64,000 bases of DNA from the NCBI RefSeq assembly GCF_026278345.1, contig NZ_CP111085.1, positions 3,551,501 through 3,615,500 of the forward strand, in the 5' to 3' direction. Origin of the DNA: Tellurirhabdus rosea (GTDB lineage: Bacteria > Bacteroidota > Bacteroidia > Cytophagales > Spirosomataceae). The translations under genes and the position numbers were made by a program. Below are positions 7,644 through 14,227 of this stretch, piece after piece. Within the stretch, counting starts at the first letter, position 1. Every line of letters starts with the position of its first letter. Under the pieces are notes generated by a model. That model was given only the letters and a program-made list of their open reading frames with translations, did no database searches and was not told the DNA's origin.

Positions 7644-8816
7644 TTAGTACACAAACGTGCCGGCTTCGCTCTGAATGGTCACTTTCTTAGTCTCCGACGC
7701 TTCCACCCGGCCGATGAGGCGGCCTTCGATGCCGAAACCGGCGGCCAGATCGATCACGCGCTGGGCGTAGGCTTCGGGGAGGTAGACCTCCAGCCGGTGG
7801 CCCATGTTGAAGACTTTGTACATTTCCTGCCAGTTCGTGCCGCTTTCTTCCTGAATGAGGCGGAACAGCGGCGGAATCGGGAAGAGGTTGTCCTTGATGA
7901 CGTGCAGGTTTTCGATGAAATGCAGCACCTTCGTCTGCGCTCCGCCCGAGCAGTGGACCATACCGTGAATCTGGGGCCGCAGTTCTTCCAGCAGGGCCTT
8001 GGCTACGGGGGCGTAAGTGCGCGTCGGCGACAAAATGAGCTGGCCCACGTTCAGTCCGGTGCCTTCCACAGGGTCGGTCAGGCGTTTGGAGCCGCTGTAC
8101 ACCAGCGAACGGTCCACCGCGGGGTCAAAGCTTTCGGCGTATCGGTCGGCCAGATAATGGTTGAGCACGTCGTGGCGGGCGGAGGTCAGGCCGTTGGAGC
8201 CCATGCCGCCGTTATACGCCGTTTCGTAGGTCGCCTGCCCGAAGGAAGCCAGTCCGACAATGACATCACCCGCCTCAATCCGGTCGTTGCTGATGACCTC
8301 GGCGCGTTTCATGCGGGCAATGACCGTGCTGTCCACAATGACCGTCCGGACGAGGTCGCCCACGTCGGCCGTTTCGCCGCCGGTGCTGTAAATGTCGATG
8401 CCGTGGCTGCGGAGCATAGCCAGAACTTCCTCGGTACCGTTGATGATTTCGGCAATCACCTCGCCCGGAATCAGGTTCTTGTTCCGCCCGATGGTCGACG
8501 ACAGCAGCATGGGGCCGGTCGCGCCGACGCAGATCAGGTCGTCGGTATTCATCACGATGGCGTCCTGGGCGATGCCTCGCCAGACCGACAGATCACCCGT
8601 TTCTTTCCAGTACAGATACGCCAGCGACGATTTGGTACCGGCGCCGTCGGCGTGCATGATGGTGCAGTAATCGGGATCGCCCGCCAGCGTATCGGGGACA
8701 ATTTTGCAGAAAGCTTTCGGAAAAAGGCCTTTATCGAGGTGGGCGATGGCGTTGTGTACGTCCTCTTTGGAGGCCGAAACGCCGCGTTGCGCGTAGCGGT
8801 CGGTATTGGGAGTCAT
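7644..8816 (-). CDS. purM: Phosphoribosylformylglycinamidine cyclo-ligase (AIR synthetase)
   Basis: The 390-residue protein is of the long Bacteroidota PurM type. It carries the nucleotide-binding segment HADGAGTKSSLAYLYWKE, the NTDDLICVGATGPML region and the Gly-rich STGGETADVGDLV segment. The C-terminal domain has GGAQTKVL and YKVFNMGHRLEVYLPE. It makes aminoimidazole ribonucleotide from FGAM with ATP, in purine synthesis. A TACCTTTG promoter box lies just upstream, and the whole short leader consists of a CAGT tandem repeat. Confidence 0.95.
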   Translation of the reverse strand: MTPNTDRYAQRGVSASKEDVHNAIAHLDKGLFPKAFCKIVPDTLAGDPDYCTIMHADGAGTKSSLAYLYWKETGDLSVWRGIAQDAIVMNTDDLICVGATGPMLLSSTIGRNKNLIPGEVIAEIINGTEEVLAMLRSHGIDIYSTGGETADVGDLVRTVIVDSTVIARMKRAEVISNDRIEAGDVIVGLASFGQATYETAYNGGMGSNGLTSARHDVLNHYLADRYAESFDPAVDRSLVYSGSKRLTDPVEGTGLNVGQLILSPTRTYAPVAKALLEELRPQIHGMVHCSGGAQTKVLHFIENLHVIKDNLFPIPPLFRLIQEESGTNWQEMYKVFNMGHRLEVYLPEAYAQRVIDLAAGFGIEGRLIGRVEASETKKVTIQSEAGTFVY

Positions 8817-8839
8817 CAGTCGTCAGTCAGTCAGTCAGT
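8817..8839. repeat. Tetranucleotide CAGT repeat in the purM leader
   Basis: One CAGT unit (8817-8820), a CGT interruption, then four perfect CAGT units (8824-8839) directly abut the purM start codon at 8816. The repeat fills essentially all the sequence between the -7 box and the ATG, so a copy-number change would alter promoter-to-start spacing but not the reading frame. Confidence 0.8.
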
Positions 8840-8843
8840 CCGG

Positions 8844-8851
8844 CAAAGGTA
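8844..8851 (-). promoter_or_regulatory. Bacteroidota -7 box (TACCTTTG) upstream of purM
   Basis: On the minus strand the octamer is TACCTTTG, an exact fit to TAnnTTTG, 28 nt before the purM start codon. No TTG is seen at the expected -33 distance, so only the -7 half is supported. Confidence 0.45.
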
Positions 8852-8875
8852 CGAAAAAGCGGGGGAGGGCCGCGA

Positions 8876-9085
8876 TCAGGATTTCTTTAAAAACTCCGTC
8901 CGCAGCACCATCATCGTCCGGTCCACTTTGCCCTCAATCTCCGTTTCATCATCCGTCAGGCGGATATTTTTCACGACGGTGCCGCGTTTCAGAGTGGCGG
9001 AAGAACCGCGAACTTTCAAATCTTTGATGAGCACGACGGAGTCGCCGTCTTTTAGAATATTGCCGTTGCTGTCTTTTACGTCCAT
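8876..9085 (-). CDS. PhnA/YjdM-like small protein without the zinc-ribbon domain
   Basis: The 69-residue protein is close to the C-terminal PhnA (YjdM) domain: VKDSNGNILKDGDSV at the start, then LIKDLKVRG and LKRGTVVKNIRLT. Classical PhnA has an additional N-terminal zinc ribbon with paired Cys; no Cys is present here, so this is the short form. The old name (alkylphosphonate uptake) is not supported functionally. It is a single gene between purM and the Kelch gene. Confidence 0.8.
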   Translation of the reverse strand: MDVKDSNGNILKDGDSVVLIKDLKVRGSSATLKRGTVVKNIRLTDDETEIEGKVDRTMMVLRTEFLKKS

Positions 9086-9145
9086 GGCTTGCGGTAGTTT
9101 TGGTTGGCCGTAAAGGTACGGGTTTACCGGGCAACGGTTTGCTTT

Positions 9146-9178
9146 AAAAAAAACAAAACCCCGGCTTTAGGGCCGGGG
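9146..9178 (-). terminator. Intrinsic terminator of the Kelch-protein gene
   Basis: Read on the minus strand, the 7-bp stem (9172-9178 with 9159-9165, CCCCGGC/GCCGGGG) is followed by TTTTG and a further run of T residues. It starts 7 nt after the stop codon at 9185. Confidence 0.85.
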
Positions 9179-9184
9179 CGAAGA

Positions 9185-10150
9185 TTATTTCAGCACTTCC
9201 ACCGTGTTCAGTTCGGGGCCGCCGCCGTGGTTGGCCGAACCGGCAACGATGTAGATTTTGTCTTTGTAAACCACCGCCTGCGTGCCGTGACGGCCCTGCT
9301 GCATGGCGGGTCCTTTGGTCCACTGGCCCGTTTTGGGGTCAAAAGCTTCGGCTTCGTTATGGGCTTTCAACTGCTGGCTTTCGCCGCCGATGAGCCAGAC
9401 CTTGCCGTCTTTGGTGACCGTCGTGTTGCCCGCGCGCTGGGTCGGAATGTTGCCCGATTCGGGCAGGGTGGTCCACTGGCCGGTTTTGAAATCGTACACG
9501 TCCGTTTCGGCGATGGTCGTTTCGAGCACCTTGCCCGTTTTGGCCGACGAACGCCGCCCGCCCGACACCACCAGCCTGTTGCCCACGATGCCGACGCTCA
9601 CGTGGTCGCGGGAGCGGGGGGCTTCCGGCAACTGCTTCCAGGTGTTCGTTTTCGGGTCGTATTCGTCAAACCAGGCTACGTGCCCGTCGTAATGACCGTC
9701 GATGATGCCGCAGACCGTGTAGATTTTGTTGTTGTGCACCACCACGCCCGCCGAGCCGCGCAGGCGATTTTTCGGAATCTCCGGTCCCAGCCGCCATTCG
9801 CCCTTTTTGGGACTGTAAATATAGATGTTCGGCAGCGGCGTTTCGTGCGGATATTTGCCCTGAAAAGCCATGATGACGTAAATCTCGTCGTTGTACGTGA
9901 CGGCCTGAAAGTGGTTCATTTCTACCGGCGGAGTCGGCAGTTTGGTCCACATCAGCGTCTTGAGATTGAGTGCTTCGAGCGGCTTCATGCCTCGGCCACC
10001 GATGGCGTAGAAGTTGTCGCCGACCAGCGCCGCGGCGTTTTCGTGGCGGGGTTCGCAGGCGTTTCCGGTTTCAACGGGCTGCCAGGTTTGCGCCTGCGCC
10101 ACTGCCAGGGAGGCCGCCGCTGCCAGCATGGTTGAGTACAGTTTTTTCAT
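9185..10150 (-). CDS. Secreted Kelch-repeat beta-propeller protein
   Basis: The 321-residue protein starts with a signal peptide (MKKLYSTMLAAAASLAVAQA, cleavage near residue 20). About five to six Kelch blades follow, each with a GG or GR turn and downstream Tyr/Trp, such as NFYAIGGRG, IYTVCGIIDG, RLVVSGGRR, KVWLIGGES and IYIVAGSAN. Kelch propellers of this type are often N-acetylneuraminate epimerase-like or ligand-binding; no catalytic assignment is possible. The start at 10150 is chosen for its signal peptide; an in-frame upstream start would add 14 residues. Confidence 0.85.
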   Translation of the reverse strand: MKKLYSTMLAAAASLAVAQAQTWQPVETGNACEPRHENAAALVGDNFYAIGGRGMKPLEALNLKTLMWTKLPTPPVEMNHFQAVTYNDEIYVIMAFQGKYPHETPLPNIYIYSPKKGEWRLGPEIPKNRLRGSAGVVVHNNKIYTVCGIIDGHYDGHVAWFDEYDPKTNTWKQLPEAPRSRDHVSVGIVGNRLVVSGGRRSSAKTGKVLETTIAETDVYDFKTGQWTTLPESGNIPTQRAGNTTVTKDGKVWLIGGESQQLKAHNEAEAFDPKTGQWTKGPAMQQGRHGTQAVVYKDKIYIVAGSANHGGGPELNTVEVLK

Positions 10151-10202
10151 CAGGAATAAAATTGAAGTTAGGAGTGAGGGTAAAAGAGACAATGGCTATT
10201 TT

Positions 10203-11192
10203 TTACAAAGGCTGGTCTTCCGCGTATTGGATTCCCGCAGCCTGCCGCAGGGTGTCCAGCAGGTCCATCAGGTTCAGGCTGTCGTCCAGCGACCAGAGCG
10301 GGCTTTCGGTCTTGCCCTCGCGCAGGCACTGCATGACGTGGTTTGCCTCGTAATTGTACCCCCAGGTCTGCCGCGGATACGTGTAAATCTGGCGGTCGCC
10401 TTCGGCGGGCTTGATGGTGACCGACTGGCCCTCGTGGAAGCGGCCGCCGATGTGGAGGTTGCCTGCCGAACCATAAATACAGGCGTCGGTATCGGTTTTG
10501 GCCGTCAGCGTACTGAAGAGGTTCGCCATCGCCCCGTTGTCGTAGGTCAGCACCATGCCGCACTGTTCGTCGATGCCCGTCTGCCCAAATACGGCCGCGG
10601 CCTTCACGGTTGTCGGTTTTCCCAGCAGCAGATACGACAGAAACAGCGGATAGATACCGATGTCGAGCAGCGAGCCGCCGCCCAGCGCCTTGTTGAAAAG
10701 CCGCTTTTCGGGGTCAAACGGAGCCCGGAAGCCAAAATCGGCCCGCAGGCCGGTGACGGTCCCGATGGCCCCGGAATCGGCCAGTTCCTTGGCCTTGACG
10801 ATGCAGGGCATAAACCGGCTCCAGAGCGCCTCCATCAGAAAAACGCCTTTTTCGCGGGCCGTTTCGACCATCGTCCGGACCTGCCGGCTGTTCATGGCAA
10901 ACGGCTTTTCGCAGAGCACTGGCAGGCCGCCGTTGAGGCACATCAGCGTGTTTTCGTAATGGAAATTATGCGTGGTGGCGATGTATACGACGTCGAGGTC
11001 CGGGCACGAAAGCAGGTCTTCGTACCGGCCGTAGGCGTTGGGAGCGCCGTAGTCGGCCGCGAAGGTAACCGCCCGGTTGAGGTCAGTGGAAGCAACGGCG
11101 TGCAGGCGCGCGTCCGGAATGGTTTGCAGGTCCTGGGCAAATTTATGGGCAATCCGGCCACAGCCCAGAATGCCCCAACGAGTAACGGCCAT
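10203..11192 (-). CDS. Gfo/Idh/MocA-family NAD(P)-dependent oxidoreductase
   Basis: The 329-residue protein has the Rossmann start TRWGILGCGRIAHKFAQDL (GxGxxA type). The cofactor-domain segment VYIATTHNFHYENTL follows, then the EKPFAMN motif (Glu-Lys-Pro) that marks the family, and the C-terminal substrate domain. It probably oxidises or reduces a sugar or inositol-like substrate. The Kelch protein gene follows 52 bp downstream on the same strand, so co-expression is possible. Confidence 0.9.
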   Translation of the reverse strand: MAVTRWGILGCGRIAHKFAQDLQTIPDARLHAVASTDLNRAVTFAADYGAPNAYGRYEDLLSCPDLDVVYIATTHNFHYENTLMCLNGGLPVLCEKPFAMNSRQVRTMVETAREKGVFLMEALWSRFMPCIVKAKELADSGAIGTVTGLRADFGFRAPFDPEKRLFNKALGGGSLLDIGIYPLFLSYLLLGKPTTVKAAAVFGQTGIDEQCGMVLTYDNGAMANLFSTLTAKTDTDACIYGSAGNLHIGGRFHEGQSVTIKPAEGDRQIYTYPRQTWGYNYEANHVMQCLREGKTESPLWSLDDSLNLMDLLDTLRQAAGIQYAEDQPL

Positions 11193-11391
11193 AAGGTAAG
11201 AAGGAATGGAAAGGAATTCGCCAAATCTACGAAGCGAACGCATACCTTCCCAATAGCCGGCGGGAAGCCTTCGGTCCGGCCCGGCCGGAAATTATTTTTC
11301 GACGTGTATGGATTAGCCGTTCAGGAAATAGGGGTAAATTGCTTATTATTTGTTTATCAGTAGTTTATACCAACAATAACCAAAACTAATC

Positions 11392-11919
11392 ATGCAGGGG
11401 TTTTCAAACAATGCACAGTCCGTCGGCGGAATGATACCTCCTTTTCGTTCGTATCCGGTTGCCTGCATGGAAATCTTTATGCTGGAAAAGGCCCGTTCCC
11501 GGCAGGCAGAACGCGAAGGACTGCTGATTCAGCAGCTTTCCTACATTTTTGACTGGCAGACGTACCGCAACTACACCCAGGCGCTGGAAGACGGCTATAC
11601 GCTGGTCGTGACCGATATTCAGAATACCATTTTGTGGGTGAGCGACCGCTTCCTGTCCATGACCGGCTATACGCCCCAGGAGGCCATCGGCCGCAAACCC
11701 AACTTTCTTCAGGGCCCCATGACCGACGCGCAGGCCCTGCACCGGCTGTCGGACAGCATCCGCGGAGCCGAACCGCAGCACCGCCGCCGCCCCATCCGCG
11801 AACGACTCCTGAACTACCGGAAGTGCGGCGAAACCTACTGGTGCGACATCGAAATCGACCCCATCTGGAACAACGACGGCGAACTGACACACTTCATCGC
11901 CGTGGAGAAAGAAGGCTAA
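11392..11919 (+). CDS. Single-domain LOV-like PAS protein lacking the photoactive cysteine
   Basis: Of 175 residues, about 65-175 form one PAS domain that is strongly LOV-like: SDRFLSMTGYTPQEAIG, then GRKPNFLQGPMTD, then LLNYRKCGETYWCDIEI and DGELTHFIAVEKE. In true LOV domains the loop reads GRNCRFLQ with a Cys that bonds FMN; here that position is Pro103 and the next is Asn. The Cys residues at 137 and 144 are elsewhere. No output domain is attached. It may still bind a flavin or act through protein contacts. The N-terminal ~60 residues are helical and uncharacterised. It is flanked downstream by hairpin B. Confidence 0.8.
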   Translation: MQGFSNNAQSVGGMIPPFRSYPVACMEIFMLEKARSRQAEREGLLIQQLSYIFDWQTYRNYTQALEDGYTLVVTDIQNTILWVSDRFLSMTGYTPQEAIGRKPNFLQGPMTDAQALHRLSDSIRGAEPQHRRRPIRERLLNYRKCGETYWCDIEIDPIWNNDGELTHFIAVEKEG

Positions 11920-11940
11920 ATTCAGTTAAGAATTAAAAAT

Positions 11941-12012
11941 TAAGAGTTAAAAATATAGGCTCCGCTGAGGCAGGTTATGTCTTCCGGCGGAGCCTTATAT
12001 TTTTAACTCTTA
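11941..12012. terminator. Long AT-rich hairpin between convergent genes (hairpin family member B)
   Basis: The arms 11941-11965 and 11987-12012 are complementary over 25 bp with a single bulge, closing on GGCTCCGC/GCGGAGCC with a 21-nt loop. The flanks repeat the same TTAAGAATTAAAAATT-type units on both sides, so the pairing can slide. The stop codon of the minus-strand exonuclease gene (12010-12012) is inside the right arm. Confidence 0.75.
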
Positions 12013-12537
12013 ATTCTTAACTTTTAATTGAATAAGGCCCTGTCGGTCGTTGTTCAGGAGCATTTCGAACAGCTGGACGGTGGCGGCGGCGTCGCCGTGG
12101 GCGCGGTGACGGGCGCTGACCGGAATTTCCAGCGAACGGCAGAGCTTGCCGAGGCTGTAGGAGGGAAGGCCGGGGAAAATCCGGCGGCTCAGCCAGACCG
12201 TACACAATTTCCGGCGCTCGAACGACTGCTCCAGCCAGTTGAATTCTTTCTGTAGAAAACCGTAATCGAAGGGAGCGTTGTGGGCAACGAAAACCGAGTT
12301 TTCCGTGACGCGGGCGATATCGGCGGCTACCTCGGCAAAGGTGGGCGCGTCGGCTACCAGTTCCTCCGTGATGCCCGTCAGCCGCTGAATAAACGGCGGA
12401 ATGGGACAGCCCGGATTTAGCAGCGAATGAAAAGAATCGACCACCTGCCGCCCGTCGTGCCGGAAGATAGCCACCTCCGTCAGGCGTGTTGGTCCACCGA
12501 TGCCGCCGGTCGTTTCTACGTCAACAATTGAAAACAT
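12010..12537 (-). CDS. DEDDh-type 3'-5' exonuclease (DnaQ/epsilon-like)
   Basis: The 175-residue exonuclease domain has motif I DVETTGG, motif II HNAPFDYGFLQKEF, and motif III HRAHGDAAATVQLF with the final His and Asp. These give the DEDDh metal set for 3'-5' single-strand exonuclease action. It stands alone, unlike DnaQ fused to UvrC or polymerase, so the exact role (proofreading or repair) is open. Its C-terminal tail, QLKVKN, and stop codon are encoded by the hairpin at 11941-12012. Confidence 0.88.
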   Translation of the reverse strand: MFSIVDVETTGGIGGPTRLTEVAIFRHDGRQVVDSFHSLLNPGCPIPPFIQRLTGITEELVADAPTFAEVAADIARVTENSVFVAHNAPFDYGFLQKEFNWLEQSFERRKLCTVWLSRRIFPGLPSYSLGKLCRSLEIPVSARHRAHGDAAATVQLFEMLLNNDRQGLIQLKVKN

Positions 12538-12690
12538 GCATTTAACACTTTATTCATACCCACTTCACGCTGAGGACATATAACCAGACTACATTTGTCG
12601 AGTTCGTATGCGGATCGATTGCGTTTTTCGAACCGACAACTCATCTGATTCTCAGGTGTTCTCTCTTCATGTACATTGGGTATAACGGGT

Positions 12691-12720
12691 AAAAAGCGGG
12701 CTATTTGGCGGTCCGCTTTT
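12691..12720 (-). terminator. Terminator overlapping the end of the outer-membrane protein gene
   Basis: On the minus strand, the stem AAAAGCGG/CCGCTTTT (12713-12720 with 12692-12699) continues into T residues. The 5' arm overlaps the last codons of the gene ending at 12701. Confidence 0.6.
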
Positions 12721-13312
12721 CCTTTTTATAAAAGTTGTACACAATCCCCGCCTGCAGGACGCTGTTATACCGTTGAACGATGTCTATCTTCGAAACGTTC
12801 GTGAAGCCGTGTACATACCGGACGTGCAGGCTGAACTTGGAAAGCAGGTCCAGAAAATCGTAGTGGGCCCCTACCGCAATCCCGAAATCATTCCGGACCG
12901 ACGGGTTGTTGGCCGCCGTCGTGGAGAGCGCATAGCTAAACTCCGGCCCGGCCTGCAGCGTAATGCCTTCCGTCGGGATGTAGCCAAACAGCACCGGGAC
13001 GCTGATGTACTGGAAGTCCATTTTGGTAATGGCACCCCGCTGGGCTCCGCTCGTGTTGTTTTTGAGGACGCCGCCTTTCTGCGAGAACAGGATTTCCGGC
13101 TGCACCACAAAGCGGTTGACGCGGAGGCGGTAAAGTCCGCCGAACTGGAGGTCGACCCGGCCTTTGGAGACAAACGAGGTCTCGCCGGTCTGACGCAGGG
13201 AAGAAAGGCCCGCGCCCGCCTTAACGGCAAAATGGCCTGAAATCTGGGCGGAAGCTACGGTACAGGAAAGCAGAAGCGCAAAAAAAACGGAAAGTCTGAG
13301 CATACGTGTCAT
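12701..13312 (-). CDS. Outer-membrane beta-barrel protein (porin/OmpX-like family)
   Basis: The 203-residue protein has a signal peptide (MTRMLRLSVFFALLLSCTVASAQ) and then alternating strands, for example KGRVDLQFGGLYRL, FQYISVPVLFGY and LQAGPEFSYAL. It ends in an aromatic-rich strand, LQAGIVYNFYKK. The size and pattern match the Bacteroidota outer-membrane beta-barrel proteins of 8-10 strands. Function within that group is unknown. Alternative starts lie at 13342 and 13303; 13312 gives a complete signal peptide. Confidence 0.85.
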   Translation of the reverse strand: MTRMLRLSVFFALLLSCTVASAQISGHFAVKAGAGLSSLRQTGETSFVSKGRVDLQFGGLYRLRVNRFVVQPEILFSQKGGVLKNNTSGAQRGAITKMDFQYISVPVLFGYIPTEGITLQAGPEFSYALSTTAANNPSVRNDFGIAVGAHYDFLDLLSKFSLHVRYVHGFTNVSKIDIVQRYNSVLQAGIVYNFYKKEKRTAK

Positions 13313-13390
13313 TCGGATCGGTCGACGCCAATCATCAGACAAATAACGTCAGATTTTCCGGGAAATGTGTGCGGCACAAGGCAAGTTTAA

Positions 13391-13482
13391 GGTTTAAAGT
13401 TTAGGGTTTATGGTTTAACGTTGCTCCGCTAATTACAACCTTTGTGTACTGCGAAGCAACCCTAAACTATAAACCCTAAACC
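13391..13482. terminator. Long imperfect hairpin with TTTAGGGTTTAT arms (hairpin family member C)
   Basis: The left arm, about 13391-13429, and right arm 13451-13482 pair imperfectly. They share GGTTTAGGGTTTAT-type sequence and close on TTGCTCCGC/GCGAAGCAA with a 21-nt loop. It lies directly after the stop codon of the minus-strand YqgE gene (13488) and before the next minus-strand gene, so it probably ends the yqgE transcript. Confidence 0.65.
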
Positions 13483-13487
13483 TCTTC

Positions 13488-14045
13488 TCAGTTTAGCCTT
13501 GGGTCGACCGGATAATGGGACAGCACGCGGTACTGGCCGCCCATGCGCCGCAGCACGCCCCGCCAGAACTGGTCCGAAGGCGTATCGAAGATAAAATCGG
13601 CATCGGCATGCGAGATAATCCAGGCGTTCTGGGCCAGTTCGCCTTCCAGTTGCCCTTCTGACCAGCCCGAATAACCCACAAAAAAGCGGATGTCGTTTTC
13701 TTTGACCGTACCCGCATTGATTAACTGCCGAAGTTGTTCAAAATTGCCGCTCCAGTACAGACCGTTGCCCAGATCAATCGCGTCTTCCAGCAAATTGCCC
13801 AGCCGGTGGATGTAATGGAGTGTATTTTGCTGGACCGGCCCGCCGACATACAACGGATAATCGTGGTACATTTCGTCGCTGAGCACATCATTCAGCCGAA
13901 CCTGGGCGATCTGGTTCAGCACCAGTCCGAAGGTGCCGTCCGGATTGTGTTCGCAGACTAAAACAACACTGCGCTCAAAGTTCGAATCTCCCAGAAAAGG
14001 TTCGGCAATGAGCAGGCTTCCGTTGGTTGGGCTGGTTGTAGACAT
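13488..14045 (-). CDS. YqgE/AlgH family (UPF0301) protein
   Basis: The 185-residue protein has the family hallmarks: GSLLIAEPFLGDSNFERSVVLVCEH at the start, GTFGLVLNQ, YPLYVGGPVQQNTL, and VGYSGWSEGQLEGEL. Family members are cytoplasmic and of unclear biochemical function; AlgH was originally linked to alginate regulation in Pseudomonas. The gene is monocistronic here, followed by the long hairpin at 13391-13482. Confidence 0.93.
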   Translation of the reverse strand: MSTTSPTNGSLLIAEPFLGDSNFERSVVLVCEHNPDGTFGLVLNQIAQVRLNDVLSDEMYHDYPLYVGGPVQQNTLHYIHRLGNLLEDAIDLGNGLYWSGNFEQLRQLINAGTVKENDIRFFVGYSGWSEGQLEGELAQNAWIISHADADFIFDTPSDQFWRGVLRRMGGQYRVLSHYPVDPRLN

Positions 14046-14227
14046 AGGACAATCCGCGTTTTGGGTCGTGTAACTGAGACAACGTTGCTGGTAAATCGAA
14101 GGTTTTACGAACTTACGTTCGAAGGACTCTTTTGGTTTGGTAACATAAGCATAACAGCCTTAATATTCATAAAAATCCGGCAATAAAGAACTTTGTCTTC
14201 CATCTACTTACATGTAAAAGTTAGCGA

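Noticed and set aside
13391-13482. Plant-telomere-like TTTAGGG / CCCTAAA sequence
   Set aside because: It occurs only a few times as part of one hairpin arm and its complement within a coding-dense bacterial region; no long tandem array is present.
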